From Arcanobacterium wilhelmae (GTDB lineage Bacteria; Actinomycetota; Actinomycetes; Actinomycetales; Actinomycetaceae): a stretch of 64,000 nt of DNA. The stretch lies in assembly GCF_029632765.1 (NCBI RefSeq), contig NZ_CP121247.1:620001-684000 (forward strand), in the 5' to 3' direction. Of this stretch, positions 36,018-44,456 are shown in pieces. Both the position numbers and the translations under genes were made by a program. The stretch's first letter is position 1, and the number at the start of each line of letters is the position of its first letter. The notes beneath the pieces are model-generated. The model saw nothing but the letters and a program-made list of their open reading frames with translations. It was not told the DNA's origin and searched no databases.

Positions 36018-36671
36018 ATGGAACGCAGCGAACTTGCAAAGTACGTTGACCACACGATTCTGACGCCGGAGGCGACCACTTCGGATGTCCTGAAGCTGAT
36101 CGAGGACGCGAAGGCTCTGGGCACCTATTCGGTGTGTATTTCGCCGTCGATGCTTCCGCTTCCGGAGGAGGCAGATCTGGGCGATGTGAAGCTGTGCGTG
36201 GTTGTTGGCTTCCCGTCGGGTGCTGTTGCCTCGGAGATCAAGGCGATGGAGGCGGCTCGCGCGGTTGCCGCTGGTGCTGACGAGGTCGACATGGTCGTCA
36301 ACCTTGGCAACGTCAAGGAAGGCGATTGGGACGCCGTGGAGTACGATATCGCGGTTGTGCGCGATGCGATTCCGTACGCGGTGCTCAAGGTCATCATCGA
36401 GTCGGCGGCTCTGACCGACGAGGAGATCGTGAATGTGTGCGAGGCGGCGAAGGCTGTTGGCGCAGACTTCGTCAAGACCTCCACAGGCTTCCACAAGGCT
36501 GGCGGCGCTTCGGTGCACGCAGTTGAACTGATGAAGAAGACCGTCGGTGATGAGCTCGAGGTCAAGGCGTCGGGCGGTATCCACGATGGCAAGTTCGCTC
36601 TCGAACTGATCGAGGCCGGTGCAACGCGTCTCGGCCTGTCGGGCACCCAGAAGGTTCTTGACACCCTCTGA
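36018..36671 (+). CDS. deoC: Deoxyribose-phosphate aldolase
   Basis: Cleaves 2-deoxyribose-5-phosphate to glyceraldehyde-3-phosphate and acetaldehyde. 217 aa, the short (B. subtilis-like) class. Schiff-base lysine Lys153 in ADFVKTSTG; Lys124 in [16 protein letters not shown] holds the catalytic Asp; ASGGIHD binds phosphate. AAAGGAG 6 nt before ATG 36018. Final gene of the cdd-deoA-x-deoC run, completing catabolism of deoxynucleosides once a mutase has converted the 1-phosphate. Confidence 0.96.
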   Translation: MERSELAKYVDHTILTPEATTSDVLKLIEDAKALGTYSVCISPSMLPLPEEADLGDVKLCVVVGFPSGAVASEIKAMEAARAVAAGADEVDMVVNLGNVKEGDWDAVEYDIAVVRDAIPYAVLKVIIESAALTDEEIVNVCEAAKAVGADFVKTSTGFHKAGGASVHAVELMKKTVGDELEVKASGGIHDGKFALELIEAGATRLGLSGTQKVLDTL

Positions 36672-36706
36672 TCGTGTGCTGCGCGCACGAGTCGCGTAGT
36701 AGTGAG

Positions 36707-36746
36707 CGAGGAAGGGCACCCCGCCGGGGGTGCCCTTCCTCGTTTT
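36707..36746 (+). terminator. Rho-independent terminator after deoC
   Basis: A perfect 16-bp stem, 36707-36722 with 36727-36742, 4-nt loop, then TTTT. It ends the nucleoside catabolic operon. Confidence 0.9.
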
Positions 36747-36846
36747 GCCATTGGGCGTGAGTCCTTTGATGGCGTGAAGCTATGCGAGGCATGTGATTCA
36801 ATAGACGGCTACACTGCGCATTGCGTGAATATCGGACAACGTCCCG

Positions 36847-36899
36847 GAGAGATAAAAGTGGCGAGTTTTCATCAAGAAAACTCGCCACTTTTATCTCTC
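36847..36899. terminator. 53-bp perfect inverted repeat between deoC and the phosphohexomutase
   Basis: Bases 36847-36870 pair perfectly with 36876-36899 (24 bp) around the loop ATCAA. AT-rich ends and a GC-rich core. It lies 8 bp from the stop of the minus-strand mutase and beyond the deoC terminator, so probably terminates the mutase transcript. The ~100 bp between the two hairpins (36747-36846) shows no gene. Confidence 0.75.
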
Positions 36900-36906
36900 A
36901 CTAGGG

Positions 36907-38580
36907 TCAGTCGAGCTTCGTCATCGCTTCAACGTCGGCCTTGAACGCATCCATGCGCTCGGCGGCAGTGGCGCGTGCGGCGGCGAGATCGCCCTCAACT
37001 GGCACCACGACCTCCAGGTAGCACTTGAGCTTCGGCTCGGTACCCGACGGGCGCACCATCACACGCGAGTTGTTCTCGGTGAAAATACGCAGAGCGTCGG
37101 TACCCGGGAGCTCCTCGGTGCCCTTGGATAGATCCTCGATCGAGCGAACCGGCGAGCCACCAAGCTCCGTCGGCGGCTCCTTACGGAGCTTCGCCATCGT
37201 TGCCGGGATGATCGACAGATCCGAGACGCGGATCGTCACCGGAGTAGTGAGGTACACGCCGTAACGGGTGTGGATGCGATCGAGCTCGTCAGCGAGTTCC
37301 TTGCCCTCGGCCTTCAGGGAGGCGGCAAGGTGAGCGAGCGTGACGCCGGCGGAGAGGCCGTCCTTGTCGCGAACATGGTTCGGATCCACGCAGAATCCGA
37401 TGGCTTCCTCGTAGCCGAACGTGATCTTGTGGGTGCGCGCAATCCACTTGAAGCCGGTCAGTGTGGCGTGGTACTTCAGGCCGTGACCCTCGGCGATCTT
37501 ACCCAGCAGTTGGGAGGACACGATCGACGATGCGAGTGCAACATCCTTCCCCTCATCTCGGGTTGCCACGTACTCACCGAGAAGCGAGCCGATCTCGTCG
37601 CCCGAGAGCTGACGCCATTCGCCATTCACCTTCGTGGCGAGCGAGGCGCGATCCGCGTCCGGATCGGATGCGATCACGAGGTCAGCATCATTCTTCTTCG
37701 CCAGCGTGATCGCGAGATCCAGTGCGCCCTTCTCTTCAGGGTTCGGGAACGACACGGTGGGGAAGTCCGGATCCGGCTGGGCCTGCTCCGGAACCATTTC
37801 GTAATCAGTGAAGCCAGCGCCGTCGAGCACGCGCTTCATGATCTCGCCGCCCACGCCATGCATCGGCGTATAAACGATGCGAAGATCGCGCGGACCGTCG
37901 GCCGGAACCACCGAAATGGCCTGCTCAACGTAAGCATCGATCACGTCCTCCGAGATGGTCTCCCAGCCGCCCTCGGCCAACTCGATTTCGTCAGCGAGCG
38001 GAGCAGCCGCGATCTCGGCCGCGATACCGGCGTCGATCGGCGGAACGATCTGAACACCACGTCCATCTTCCTCAACGGCGCGTGCGCCGACGTACACCTT
38101 GTAGCCGTTGTCCTGAGCCGGGTTATGCGAAGCGGTAACCATCACACCGGCGTCGGCGCCCAAGTGCCGCACAGCGAAAGCTAGGAGCGGGGTAGGCAGG
38201 TGCCGCGGCATGATCATCGCGCGCGAACCCATCGCGGTAACAATTGCGGCCGTATCAGCAGCGAATTCGTTCGAGTGGTAGCGGGCGTCGAAGCCGATCA
38301 CCACGAGCGCATCCTTGCCTACAGTTTTCTGGAGCCATGACGTGAGGCCGTAAGCGGCGCGGCGCACAACCGCACGGTTCATGCGGTTCGGGCCTGCGGC
38401 CATCGCACCACGCAGGCCGGCGGTGCCGAACTGGAGCGAGCCTGTAAACCGATCGGTCAGCTCGGCCTTGGCGGCCTCGTCGCCGCCCTCGGCCTTCGCG
38501 AGCAGCTCGGTGAGCTCGGCCTTCGTTTCCTCAGACGGATCGTGAGTGATCCAATCCTGAACAGTTTCCACGTTGTACAT
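36907..38580 (-). CDS. Alpha-D-phosphohexomutase family (phosphopentomutase or phosphoglucomutase/phosphomannomutase)
   Basis: 557-aa phosphosugar mutase. Catalytic serine Ser151 in TASHNP, Mg2+ loop DPDADR at 306-311, sugar-binding GYEEAIGF, and phosphate loop RPSGTEPKLKCYLE near the C-terminus: a complete, active enzyme of the PmmB/PgcA subgroup. Sequence cannot decide between glucose, mannose and pentose phosphates. Its immediate neighbour is punA and the opposing operon is deoA-deoC, so ribose/deoxyribose-1-phosphate to 5-phosphate conversion is attractive; no classical DeoB is in the window. Mannose-1-phosphate supply to the guanylyltransferase is the alternative. Confidence 0.88.
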   Translation of the reverse strand: MYNVETVQDWITHDPSEETKAELTELLAKAEGGDEAAKAELTDRFTGSLQFGTAGLRGAMAAGPNRMNRAVVRRAAYGLTSWLQKTVGKDALVVIGFDARYHSNEFAADTAAIVTAMGSRAMIMPRHLPTPLLAFAVRHLGADAGVMVTASHNPAQDNGYKVYVGARAVEEDGRGVQIVPPIDAGIAAEIAAAPLADEIELAEGGWETISEDVIDAYVEQAISVVPADGPRDLRIVYTPMHGVGGEIMKRVLDGAGFTDYEMVPEQAQPDPDFPTVSFPNPEEKGALDLAITLAKKNDADLVIASDPDADRASLATKVNGEWRQLSGDEIGSLLGEYVATRDEGKDVALASSIVSSQLLGKIAEGHGLKYHATLTGFKWIARTHKITFGYEEAIGFCVDPNHVRDKDGLSAGVTLAHLAASLKAEGKELADELDRIHTRYGVYLTTPVTIRVSDLSIIPATMAKLRKEPPTELGGSPVRSIEDLSKGTEELPGTDALRIFTENNSRVMVRPSGTEPKLKCYLEVVVPVEGDLAAARATAAERMDAFKADVEAMTKLD

Positions 38581-38586
38581 GTTTTC

Positions 38587-39393
38587 CTACTTTCCCTCGA
38601 TTGCATCGATGATGTCCGCCAGGAGGCGGGAGATGCGGGGCCCAGCGTTTCGCCCAGCCTCGAGAACTTCTTCATGGTTGAGATTACCGGGCGCGAAGCC
38701 AGCGGCATGGTTAGTGACGAGCGATATGCCGAGGATTTCCATCCCAGCTTCGCGGGCGGCGATCGCTTCAAGAGCGGTGGACATACCCACCAGATCGCCG
38801 CCGAGAACGCGCGCCATCTTCACTTCGGCTGGGGTCTCGTAATGGGGGCCCGGGAACTGCGTGTACACGCCTTCTGGAAGGTGTGAATCGATCGTGTGTG
38901 CCACATTGCGAAGGCGCAGCGAGTACAGGTCTGTGAGATCGACGAAGTGTGCACCTTCGATCGGGGAAGTAGCCGTGAGATTCAGATGATCCTTGATCAG
39001 TACGGCGGTGCCTGGGCCCCACTCGGGAACCGTGGAGCCACAGCCATTCGTGAGAATACATACTGTCGCTCCAGCTGCTGCCGCGGTGCGAACACCGTGC
39101 GCAACGGCTGCAACTCCCTTGCCTTCGTAGTAATGGGTGCGGGCGCCGAGGACAAGCGCGTGGCGCCCATCCTTCAAACGGATCGAGGTAATCTTTCCGC
39201 CGTGCCCCACAACGGACGGAGCGGAGAATCCCGGAATTTCTTGAGCATCAATTTCTGCGACAACCTCACCGATGAGTGCCGCTGCGCCTCCCCAGCCCGA
39301 ACCGAGGGTCAGCGCGATATCGTGCTTGGCCACTCCGGTTCGCTCTGCGATGACGCCTGCGGCCTGTGCCGCGAGTTCCAAAGCGTTAACCAT
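38587..39393 (-). CDS. punA: Purine nucleoside phosphorylase
   Basis: Phosphorolyses inosine and guanosine (and deoxy forms) to base and pentose-1-phosphate. 268 aa, the trimeric PNP class. Motifs: LTLGSGWGG (phosphate), GHGGKI, RTHYYEG, TNGCGS, PGPHYETPAEV, GMSTALEAIAAREAG and VTNHAAGF (base-binding Asn). Start taken at the ATG ending at 39393; an in-frame ATG ends at 39399. No Shine-Dalgarno is present, but TAATAT sits exactly 7 nt upstream, suggesting a leaderless mRNA. Co-directional with the mutase, 6 bp apart. Confidence 0.94.
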   Translation of the reverse strand: MVNALELAAQAAGVIAERTGVAKHDIALTLGSGWGGAAALIGEVVAEIDAQEIPGFSAPSVVGHGGKITSIRLKDGRHALVLGARTHYYEGKGVAAVAHGVRTAAAAGATVCILTNGCGSTVPEWGPGTAVLIKDHLNLTATSPIEGAHFVDLTDLYSLRLRNVAHTIDSHLPEGVYTQFPGPHYETPAEVKMARVLGGDLVGMSTALEAIAAREAGMEILGISLVTNHAAGFAPGNLNHEEVLEAGRNAGPRISRLLADIIDAIEGK

Positions 39394-39400
39394 ACACATA

Positions 39401-39406
39401 ATATTA
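39401..39406 (-). promoter_or_regulatory. -10 box of punA (leaderless)
   Basis: TAATAT on the minus strand, 7 nt before the ATG ending at 39393, which places the +1 at or next to the start codon. The lack of a ribosome site agrees. Confidence 0.55.
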
Positions 39407-39539
39407 ACGCGGATACCGCATAAAAGCACGGTTTTGAGGGATTTTTATAGCGCAAAAATGGGTGTATCATTTGCGGCTTGCGTGGGTGGATGTGCATCAC
39501 GTTTACCCCATGTTCCCCGATGGCCGCTACGGTAGAGCC

Positions 39540-40298
39540 ATGAAAAAAGACAATTATCATCGTGGGCCGGTGATGCTGAGGGGAGAGATGATCCCCGATA
39601 CCACAGCCGATGCACGCCTCTTGGCGAACAATTCTGACGCGGCTTTCATCCATTCTGACGCGTGGCGTGTGCTTCGCATCCAGTCTGAGTTCGTTGAAGG
39701 ATTTGGTGCGTTGGCTGAGCTAGGGCCAGCGGTTTCTGTGTTTGGTTCTGCCAGGACGAAGCCGGAGAGCAAGTATTATGCGATTGCCCAGGAGGTTGGT
39801 CGCAAGCTCGCCGAGGAGGGCTTTGCGGTGATCACAGGTGGCGGTCCAGGTGCGATGGAGGCCGCGAATCACGGCGCGAAGGAGGCCGACGGCGTTTCCG
39901 TTGGCCTGGGAATCGAGTTGCCGTTCGAGCAGGGCTTAAACGAGTACGTGGATCTAGGTGTAAATTTCCGTTATTTCTTCGTGCGCAAAATGATGTTCGT
40001 CAAGTACTCCCTGGGGTTTGTTGTGTGCCCCGGCGGGTTTGGCACAATGGATGAGCTGTTCGAGGCACTCACCTTGGTACAAACACGCAAGGCGACTGAG
40101 TTCCCGATCGTCTTGGTTGGGCGTGAGTATTGGAGCGGCTTATTCGAATGGGTTCGTGAGCAGATGCTCGCCGAGGGAAATATCAACCCGCAGGATCTGG
40201 AACGCGTGGTGATCGTAGATACCGCCCAAGACGCCGTGATGGCGATCAAGCGTGGGGTACATACGCTGGCTGAGGAAGCTCGCCGCGCTTCCTCATGA
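39540..40298 (+). CDS. LOG-family nucleoside 5'-monophosphate phosphoribohydrolase
   Basis: Rossmann-fold 'lysine decarboxylase-like' protein of the LOG (TIGR00730) family, which releases the base from nucleoside monophosphates such as cytokinin nucleotides. 252 aa from ATG 39540. Nucleotide motifs: GGGPGAMEAANHGA near residues 100-113 and PGGFGTMDE at 164-172. A ~45-residue N-terminal extension precedes the core, as in the actinobacterial type. The start has TACGGT 6 nt upstream and no ribosome site. M. tuberculosis Rv1205 is the same family and also lies a few genes before a DUF3117 gene. Confidence 0.88.
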   Translation: MKKDNYHRGPVMLRGEMIPDTTADARLLANNSDAAFIHSDAWRVLRIQSEFVEGFGALAELGPAVSVFGSARTKPESKYYAIAQEVGRKLAEEGFAVITGGGPGAMEAANHGAKEADGVSVGLGIELPFEQGLNEYVDLGVNFRYFFVRKMMFVKYSLGFVVCPGGFGTMDELFEALTLVQTRKATEFPIVLVGREYWSGLFEWVREQMLAEGNINPQDLERVVIVDTAQDAVMAIKRGVHTLAEEARRASS

Positions 40299-40361
40299 GC
40301 GTAAAACGGCCCGCGCTGAGATTATCGCGACTAAAATAGTGTGGTAACGGAAGGAGATCGC

Positions 40362-40532
40362 ATGGCAGCAATGAAGCCGCGTACCGGCGATGGCCCGCTC
40401 GAAGTCGAAAAGAGCCCGCATGGTTACACACTTCGTCTCCCGCTCGAGGGCGGGGGTCGCATGGTTCTTCAGATGAGTGAAGAGGAGCTGGCTCAGCTTC
40501 GGGGCGTCGTTTCTGAAGCGCTTGGAGAGTGA
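40362..40532 (+). CDS. DUF3117 small conserved protein
   Basis: 56 aa beginning MAAMKPRTGDGPLEV and containing RLPLEGGGRMVLQMSEEE, the actinobacterial DUF3117 family (Rv1211 in M. tuberculosis). Function unknown. ATG 40362 is set by AAGGAG at 40351-40356; the frame upstream is not conserved. TAAAAT at 40333 may be its -10. A terminator follows at once. Confidence 0.9.
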   Translation: MAAMKPRTGDGPLEVEKSPHGYTLRLPLEGGGRMVLQMSEEELAQLRGVVSEALGE

Positions 40533-40564
40533 GAGAAGCGGGGGCTTTTCGCCCCCGCTTCTCT
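40532..40564 (+). terminator. Terminator after the DUF3117 gene
   Basis: 14-bp perfect stem, 40532-40545 with 40551-40564, loop TTTTC, overlapping the stop codon. No long U-tract after it. The following ~100 bp to 40667 hold no gene, only two CGACGTCG-containing imperfect repeats at about 40593 and 40641. Confidence 0.75.
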
Positions 40565-40667
40565 GTGCTCTGTTGCCTTTGCGCTAGTTTGTTTGCCGAC
40601 GTCGGGGCGCGGTTTGGTGTGCCGACTCCGGTGGGCGCCGACGTCGAAGCGCGGGATTGTGTGTGTC

Positions 40668-41288
40668 CTAGTTTTTTACTGCGATGATGAGGCCATCGCC
40701 GATGGGAACAATTGAGGCGGTGACCTCTTCGGATTCGAGGAGTGTGATTCCGAGGTTGCGCAGCGCAACGGTGCGTTCGTCGCGGCGGGCTGGGTCTGCA
40801 ACGCGATCGGCGTAGAGTGCGCGGGCAAGCGCGAGGATTCCGCCAGGGCGAAGCATACGGATCGCCTCCGCCACATCGCCTTCGGCCTCGAGTGGATCGC
40901 CATCAACGAACACGAGATCGTAGGTGTTGCCGGCGAGGCGGGGAAGGAGATCTGCGGAGCGCCCGTTGATGACACGGTAGCGTGAGGACGCGAGATTTGC
41001 GGCGGCGAAGAATTCGCGTGCATGAGACTGCGCCTCGGTGTCGGTATCGATGCTGGTGAGTTTGGAGTTCGTTCCAGCTTCCAGGAGGAAGAGTCCAGAA
41101 ACACCCGCGCCTGTGCCGATTTCAGCAATTGTCTTGGCGCTGGCGGCGAGTGTACGCAGCAGTGCGCCGGTTGCGACCGAGACAGGCTCGAGCCCGAGCT
41201 CTTCAGAAATCTCGCGCGCGTGGAGCGCTACCTCGCTCTGGCGAGAATTTTCCTCGGCGTATGCCCATGACGCAGTCTTATTCGACAT
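40668..41288 (-). CDS. O-methyltransferase (class I SAM-dependent)
   Basis: 206-aa SAM methyltransferase of the catechol/caffeoyl-CoA O-methyltransferase-like family. SAM motif I EIGTGAGVSG near residue 56, acidic residue in SIDTD, motif with VFVDGD near 129, and LRPGGILAL. GGGAGGATCA before the ATG ending at 41288. The substrate is unknown. M. tuberculosis Rv1220c, near mrp, is a positional counterpart. Confidence 0.87.
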   Translation of the reverse strand: MSNKTASWAYAEENSRQSEVALHAREISEELGLEPVSVATGALLRTLAASAKTIAEIGTGAGVSGLFLLEAGTNSKLTSIDTDTEAQSHAREFFAAANLASSRYRVINGRSADLLPRLAGNTYDLVFVDGDPLEAEGDVAEAIRMLRPGGILALARALYADRVADPARRDERTVALRNLGITLLESEEVTASIVPIGDGLIIAVKN

Positions 41289-41325
41289 TGATCCTCCCGT
41301 ATAGATAACACCATGCTACCTGGCA

Positions 41326-41361
41326 TGGGGCGCGGTTGCTGATTCCAGCAACCGCGCCCCA
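41326..41361. terminator. Hairpin between mrp and the O-methyltransferase gene
   Basis: 16-bp perfect stem (41326-41341 with 41346-41361), 4-nt loop, 20 bp beyond the mrp stop on the minus strand. No U-tract. Likely end of the mrp transcript. Confidence 0.65.
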
Positions 41362-41381
41362 CACGTAGCGGTCAGAATCTT

Positions 41382-42506
41382 TTATAGCGGAGAGACTCCA
41401 AGCGGCATACCGGCAAGGCCGCGCCCGCGCTTGGCGAGGGAATCGGCGGCTGCACGAAGCTGGCTCTGCGCTGTGGTTGCCCCTTCGGTGGCCACGAACG
41501 GTGTGCCAGCATCGCCGCCTTCGCGCACTGCCTGCTCGAGCGGCACTTGTGCGAGGACCGGCACTTCGTAGCCGAGTACATTCTTGAGGCGATCGGCCAC
41601 AGCCTGACCGCCGCCGGATCCGAAGATTTCCATACGCTCGCCATTGACTTCGAGGTAGGACATGTTCTCGATCACGCCGACCACGTGCTGCTTCGTTTGA
41701 GCCGCCATCATGCCGGAGCGCTCGGCGACGTCGGCCGCAGCAACCTGAGGTGTGGTCACCAGAACGATCTCTGCCTTCGGGATCAGTTGTGCGAGCGAGA
41801 GGGCGATATCGCCGGTGCCGGGTGGAAGATCGATCAGCAGGACGTCCAGATCGCCCCAGTACACATCGGCGAGGAACTGCTCGAGCGCACGGTGAAGCAT
41901 TGGGCCGCGCCAGACGATCGGCTGGTTCTCCTGAATGAACATGCCGATTGAGATCACCTTGATGTCGCCAGAGTGTGGCGGGATGATCATCTTGTTCACC
42001 ATCGTGGGCTGGCCCTCAACGCCGAGCATCTGCGGAATAGAGAAGCCGTAAATATCGGCGTCCATCACGCCGACCTTCAGGCCCTTGGATGCCAGCGCCG
42101 ATGCGAGGTTCACTGTGACGGTCGACTTGCCGACCCCGCCTTTGCCTGAGGTGATCGCATAGACGCGAGTGAGGTTGCCGGGTTCGGAGAATGGGATGCG
42201 AGGAGCGGGATTTCCGCCGCGAAGCTGCGTTTTGAGAGCTTCGCGCTCTTCGTCGGTCATCACGCCCATCATCACCTTGACGTTGGTGACGCCTTCGAGC
42301 GCCCCGACTTCCTTCTGGATGTCCTCGGTGAGAGTGTCGCGAAGTGGGCAACCTGCGACCGTCAGCTTGATGCCGACAGTGACGGAGCCGGATTCCTCCA
42401 CCTCGACGCTCGCCACCATGTTCAATTCGGTGATTGGACGGCGAATCTCAGGATCGTTCACACGCCCAAGTGCCTCGGTTACTTTCTCGACGCTGGGAAT
42501 ACTCAT
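41382..42506 (-). CDS. mrp: Mrp/ApbC-type P-loop ATPase, iron-sulfur cluster carrier
   Basis: 374 aa. N-terminal MIP18/DUF59 domain (residues 1-80, with the conserved DPEIRRPITELNM and AGCPLRDTL), then a deviant Walker A GKGGVGKS at 121-128, LIDLPPGTGDI (Walker B) and VVGVIENMSYL. The CxxC motif of E. coli Mrp after ENMS is absent, as I recall for actinobacterial homologues. Probably helps load Fe-S clusters. TAGAAT lies 7 nt before the ATG with no ribosome site, so the mRNA may be leaderless. Confidence 0.92.
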   Translation of the reverse strand: MSIPSVEKVTEALGRVNDPEIRRPITELNMVASVEVEESGSVTVGIKLTVAGCPLRDTLTEDIQKEVGALEGVTNVKVMMGVMTDEEREALKTQLRGGNPAPRIPFSEPGNLTRVYAITSGKGGVGKSTVTVNLASALASKGLKVGVMDADIYGFSIPQMLGVEGQPTMVNKMIIPPHSGDIKVISIGMFIQENQPIVWRGPMLHRALEQFLADVYWGDLDVLLIDLPPGTGDIALSLAQLIPKAEIVLVTTPQVAAADVAERSGMMAAQTKQHVVGVIENMSYLEVNGERMEIFGSGGGQAVADRLKNVLGYEVPVLAQVPLEQAVREGGDAGTPFVATEGATTAQSQLRAAADSLAKRGRGLAGMPLGVSPL

Positions 42507-42545
42507 GGCTCACATTCTACTAACGTTGTGTAAAAATTCGATAGC

Positions 42546-43109
42546 TCATTCGCCGAGCTTGGCTCGCAGCATTGCGATCTCGCGGTCCTTCGCCTCGATC
42601 TGGGCGCGCAACTCCTCGCGGTCGTCGCGAACTGGGTCGATCATCTCCATCGTTTCCTCGAGCTGATCGCGGATCTCGCTTCGCACAAAATCACGCGTGG
42701 CAAGTTCGTTAATCGCTAGGCGCAGCGAGGCGATCTCGCGGGTGAGGAACTCGGTATCTTGCAGATTCCGCTCGGCCGTCTGCCGATCGTTCTCTGCAAC
42801 CACGCGGTCGCGGTCGTCCTGGCGGTTCTGCGCAAGAAGGATCAGCGGAGCGGCGTAGGAGGCCTGCAGTGAGAGCATCAGTGTCAGTGCAGTAAAGCCC
42901 AGCGATGCCGAATCGAACTGCACGGATTCTGGCGCATACGTGTTCCACGCGATCCACAGCACAACGAAAACGGTGAGGTAGATGAGGAACTTCGGGGTGC
43001 CCGAAAAACGCGCGATTCGCTCAGCCCACTCGCCGGCAAAATCCGGATCCGGACGGAACAAAGCAAAACGCCGTGGCCGCTTCTCCATAGGTTCGTCAAA
43101 GCGCTTCAT
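42546..43109 (-). CDS. DUF1003 membrane protein
   Basis: 187 aa. Two predicted membrane helices (about residues 42-58 and 70-92), the second in LGFTALTLMLSLQASYAAPLI across two adjoining parts, followed by LLAQNRQDDRDR, hallmark of DUF1003. The C-terminal ~70 residues are a charged coiled coil (REIASLRLAINELATR...). Function unknown. Overlaps the MgtE-N gene by 4 bp and is preceded by GGAGG, so the two are co-expressed. Confidence 0.87.
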   Translation of the reverse strand: MKRFDEPMEKRPRRFALFRPDPDFAGEWAERIARFSGTPKFLIYLTVFVVLWIAWNTYAPESVQFDSASLGFTALTLMLSLQASYAAPLILLAQNRQDDRDRVVAENDRQTAERNLQDTEFLTREIASLRLAINELATRDFVRSEIRDQLEETMEMIDPVRDDREELRAQIEAKDREIAMLRAKLGE

Positions 43110-44404
43110 TCATTCACCTCCGAGTGATCCGAATCGTAATTATGTTGCTCGTCAACCGCGGCGTCGAGCACCTCCTCGTCTTCCTCACGCCAATCGTCTG
43201 GCAGGAGGTGGTCGAGAACGTCGTCAACAGAAACCGCGCCCAGTAGCGAATCGTTATCCACCACAGGCAGCGCAGTGAGATTGTAAGTTGCCAGCAGACG
43301 AGTGACAGTTCCGATACCGTCTTCCGGTGCCACCGATTCGATATCCGAATCGATGATCGTGCCGATCATCTGGCTGGGGCGTTCGCGCAAGGCGCGCTGC
43401 AGGTGCACAACTCCGATGAACCGCCCCGTTGGTGTTTCCGACGGCGGACGGCACACGAAAATCGTGGTGGACAGCGCCGGCGGAATATCCGGACGCCGTG
43501 CTTGCGCCAGAGCCATCGCCACCGGTGCATCTGGCGTCAAGATGATCGGATCGGTCGTCATCAGACCGCCGGCTGTGCGCTCGCCGTAGGAGAGGAGACG
43601 GCGCACGTCCGCGGCGTCGTCGGGCTCCATGCGCTCCAAGAGCACTTCTGCCTGGGCGTCGGGCAACTCAGCCACAAGATCGGCCGCGTCGTCGGGCTGC
43701 ATGATTTCCAGGACGTCAGCCGCACGATCCACTTCCAGGCCCGAAACGATCGACACGCGATCGTCGTCGCCAAGCTCCTCGAGAACATCAGCTAGGCGCT
43801 CGTCGGACAGCTCGTTCGCCACCGCAAGCACACGATCCGATGGCAGATCGCGAAGCACGTCCGCGACGTCCGGTGGCTTGAGCTCGTCGATCTGTGCAAG
43901 AATCTGGCTCGCGCCCTGATTGGCAACCTTCGAGGCCAAACCTGAGATCTCGCGCACCGACACCGTCAGCGACGAGCCGGCATCCTTCGACGTGCGATCG
44001 CGCTTGACGTACAGCTGAGAAACCTGCCACTCCCGCGTGCGGGTCTGCTCGATCGCGACGTCGACGACGGTGGCTCCGCCCGAGCCGTCGCGGAACGTTA
44101 CCGGGCGGTCAAACAGCTCGCCGAGCACCATCGTCTCTGTGGGACGCTGGGTAAACCGGCGGATGTTCACCAGGCCGGTGGTGATCACCTGGCCGTCGCG
44201 GATCGAGGTGACTCGCGTGAGCGGCAAGAATACTCGCCGCTTGCCAGCCACATCCACCACCAGCCCGATCGCCAACGGAGCGCCACGCAATCGGAAAACC
44301 ACCACCACGTCGGCCACGCGGCCAACACGATCCCCGATGGGATCGAAGACGTCGGTACCGGCAAGCCGGCCGACGAAGACGCGGCGGGATTCGCGATCAT
44401 TCAT
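43106..44404 (-). CDS. MgtE N-terminal and CBS domain protein without a channel
   Basis: 432 aa. Order: a PRC-barrel-like beta domain (residues 1-120), MgtE_N helical superhelix repeats (about 145-280, with repeated DDAADLVAELP and DRAADVLEIM patterns), then a CBS pair (about 285-405, GGLMTTDPI... and LPVVDNDSLLGAV). It lacks the MgtE transmembrane pore, so it is a soluble Mg2+/nucleotide sensor rather than a transporter. AAGGAG about 8 nt before the ATG ending at 44404. Stop overlaps the DUF1003 start, suggesting the pair works together at the membrane. Confidence 0.88.
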   Translation of the reverse strand: MNDRESRRVFVGRLAGTDVFDPIGDRVGRVADVVVVFRLRGAPLAIGLVVDVAGKRRVFLPLTRVTSIRDGQVITTGLVNIRRFTQRPTETMVLGELFDRPVTFRDGSGGATVVDVAIEQTRTREWQVSQLYVKRDRTSKDAGSSLTVSVREISGLASKVANQGASQILAQIDELKPPDVADVLRDLPSDRVLAVANELSDERLADVLEELGDDDRVSIVSGLEVDRAADVLEIMQPDDAADLVAELPDAQAEVLLERMEPDDAADVRRLLSYGERTAGGLMTTDPIILTPDAPVAMALAQARRPDIPPALSTTIFVCRPPSETPTGRFIGVVHLQRALRERPSQMIGTIIDSDIESVAPEDGIGTVTRLLATYNLTALPVVDNDSLLGAVSVDDVLDHLLPDDWREEDEEVLDAAVDEQHNYDSDHSEVNE

Positions 44405-44456
44405 AGAAAAACTCCTTGTGGGTAGCGGGGGAGAGATGAGTAGTAGCAGGAGCTGA

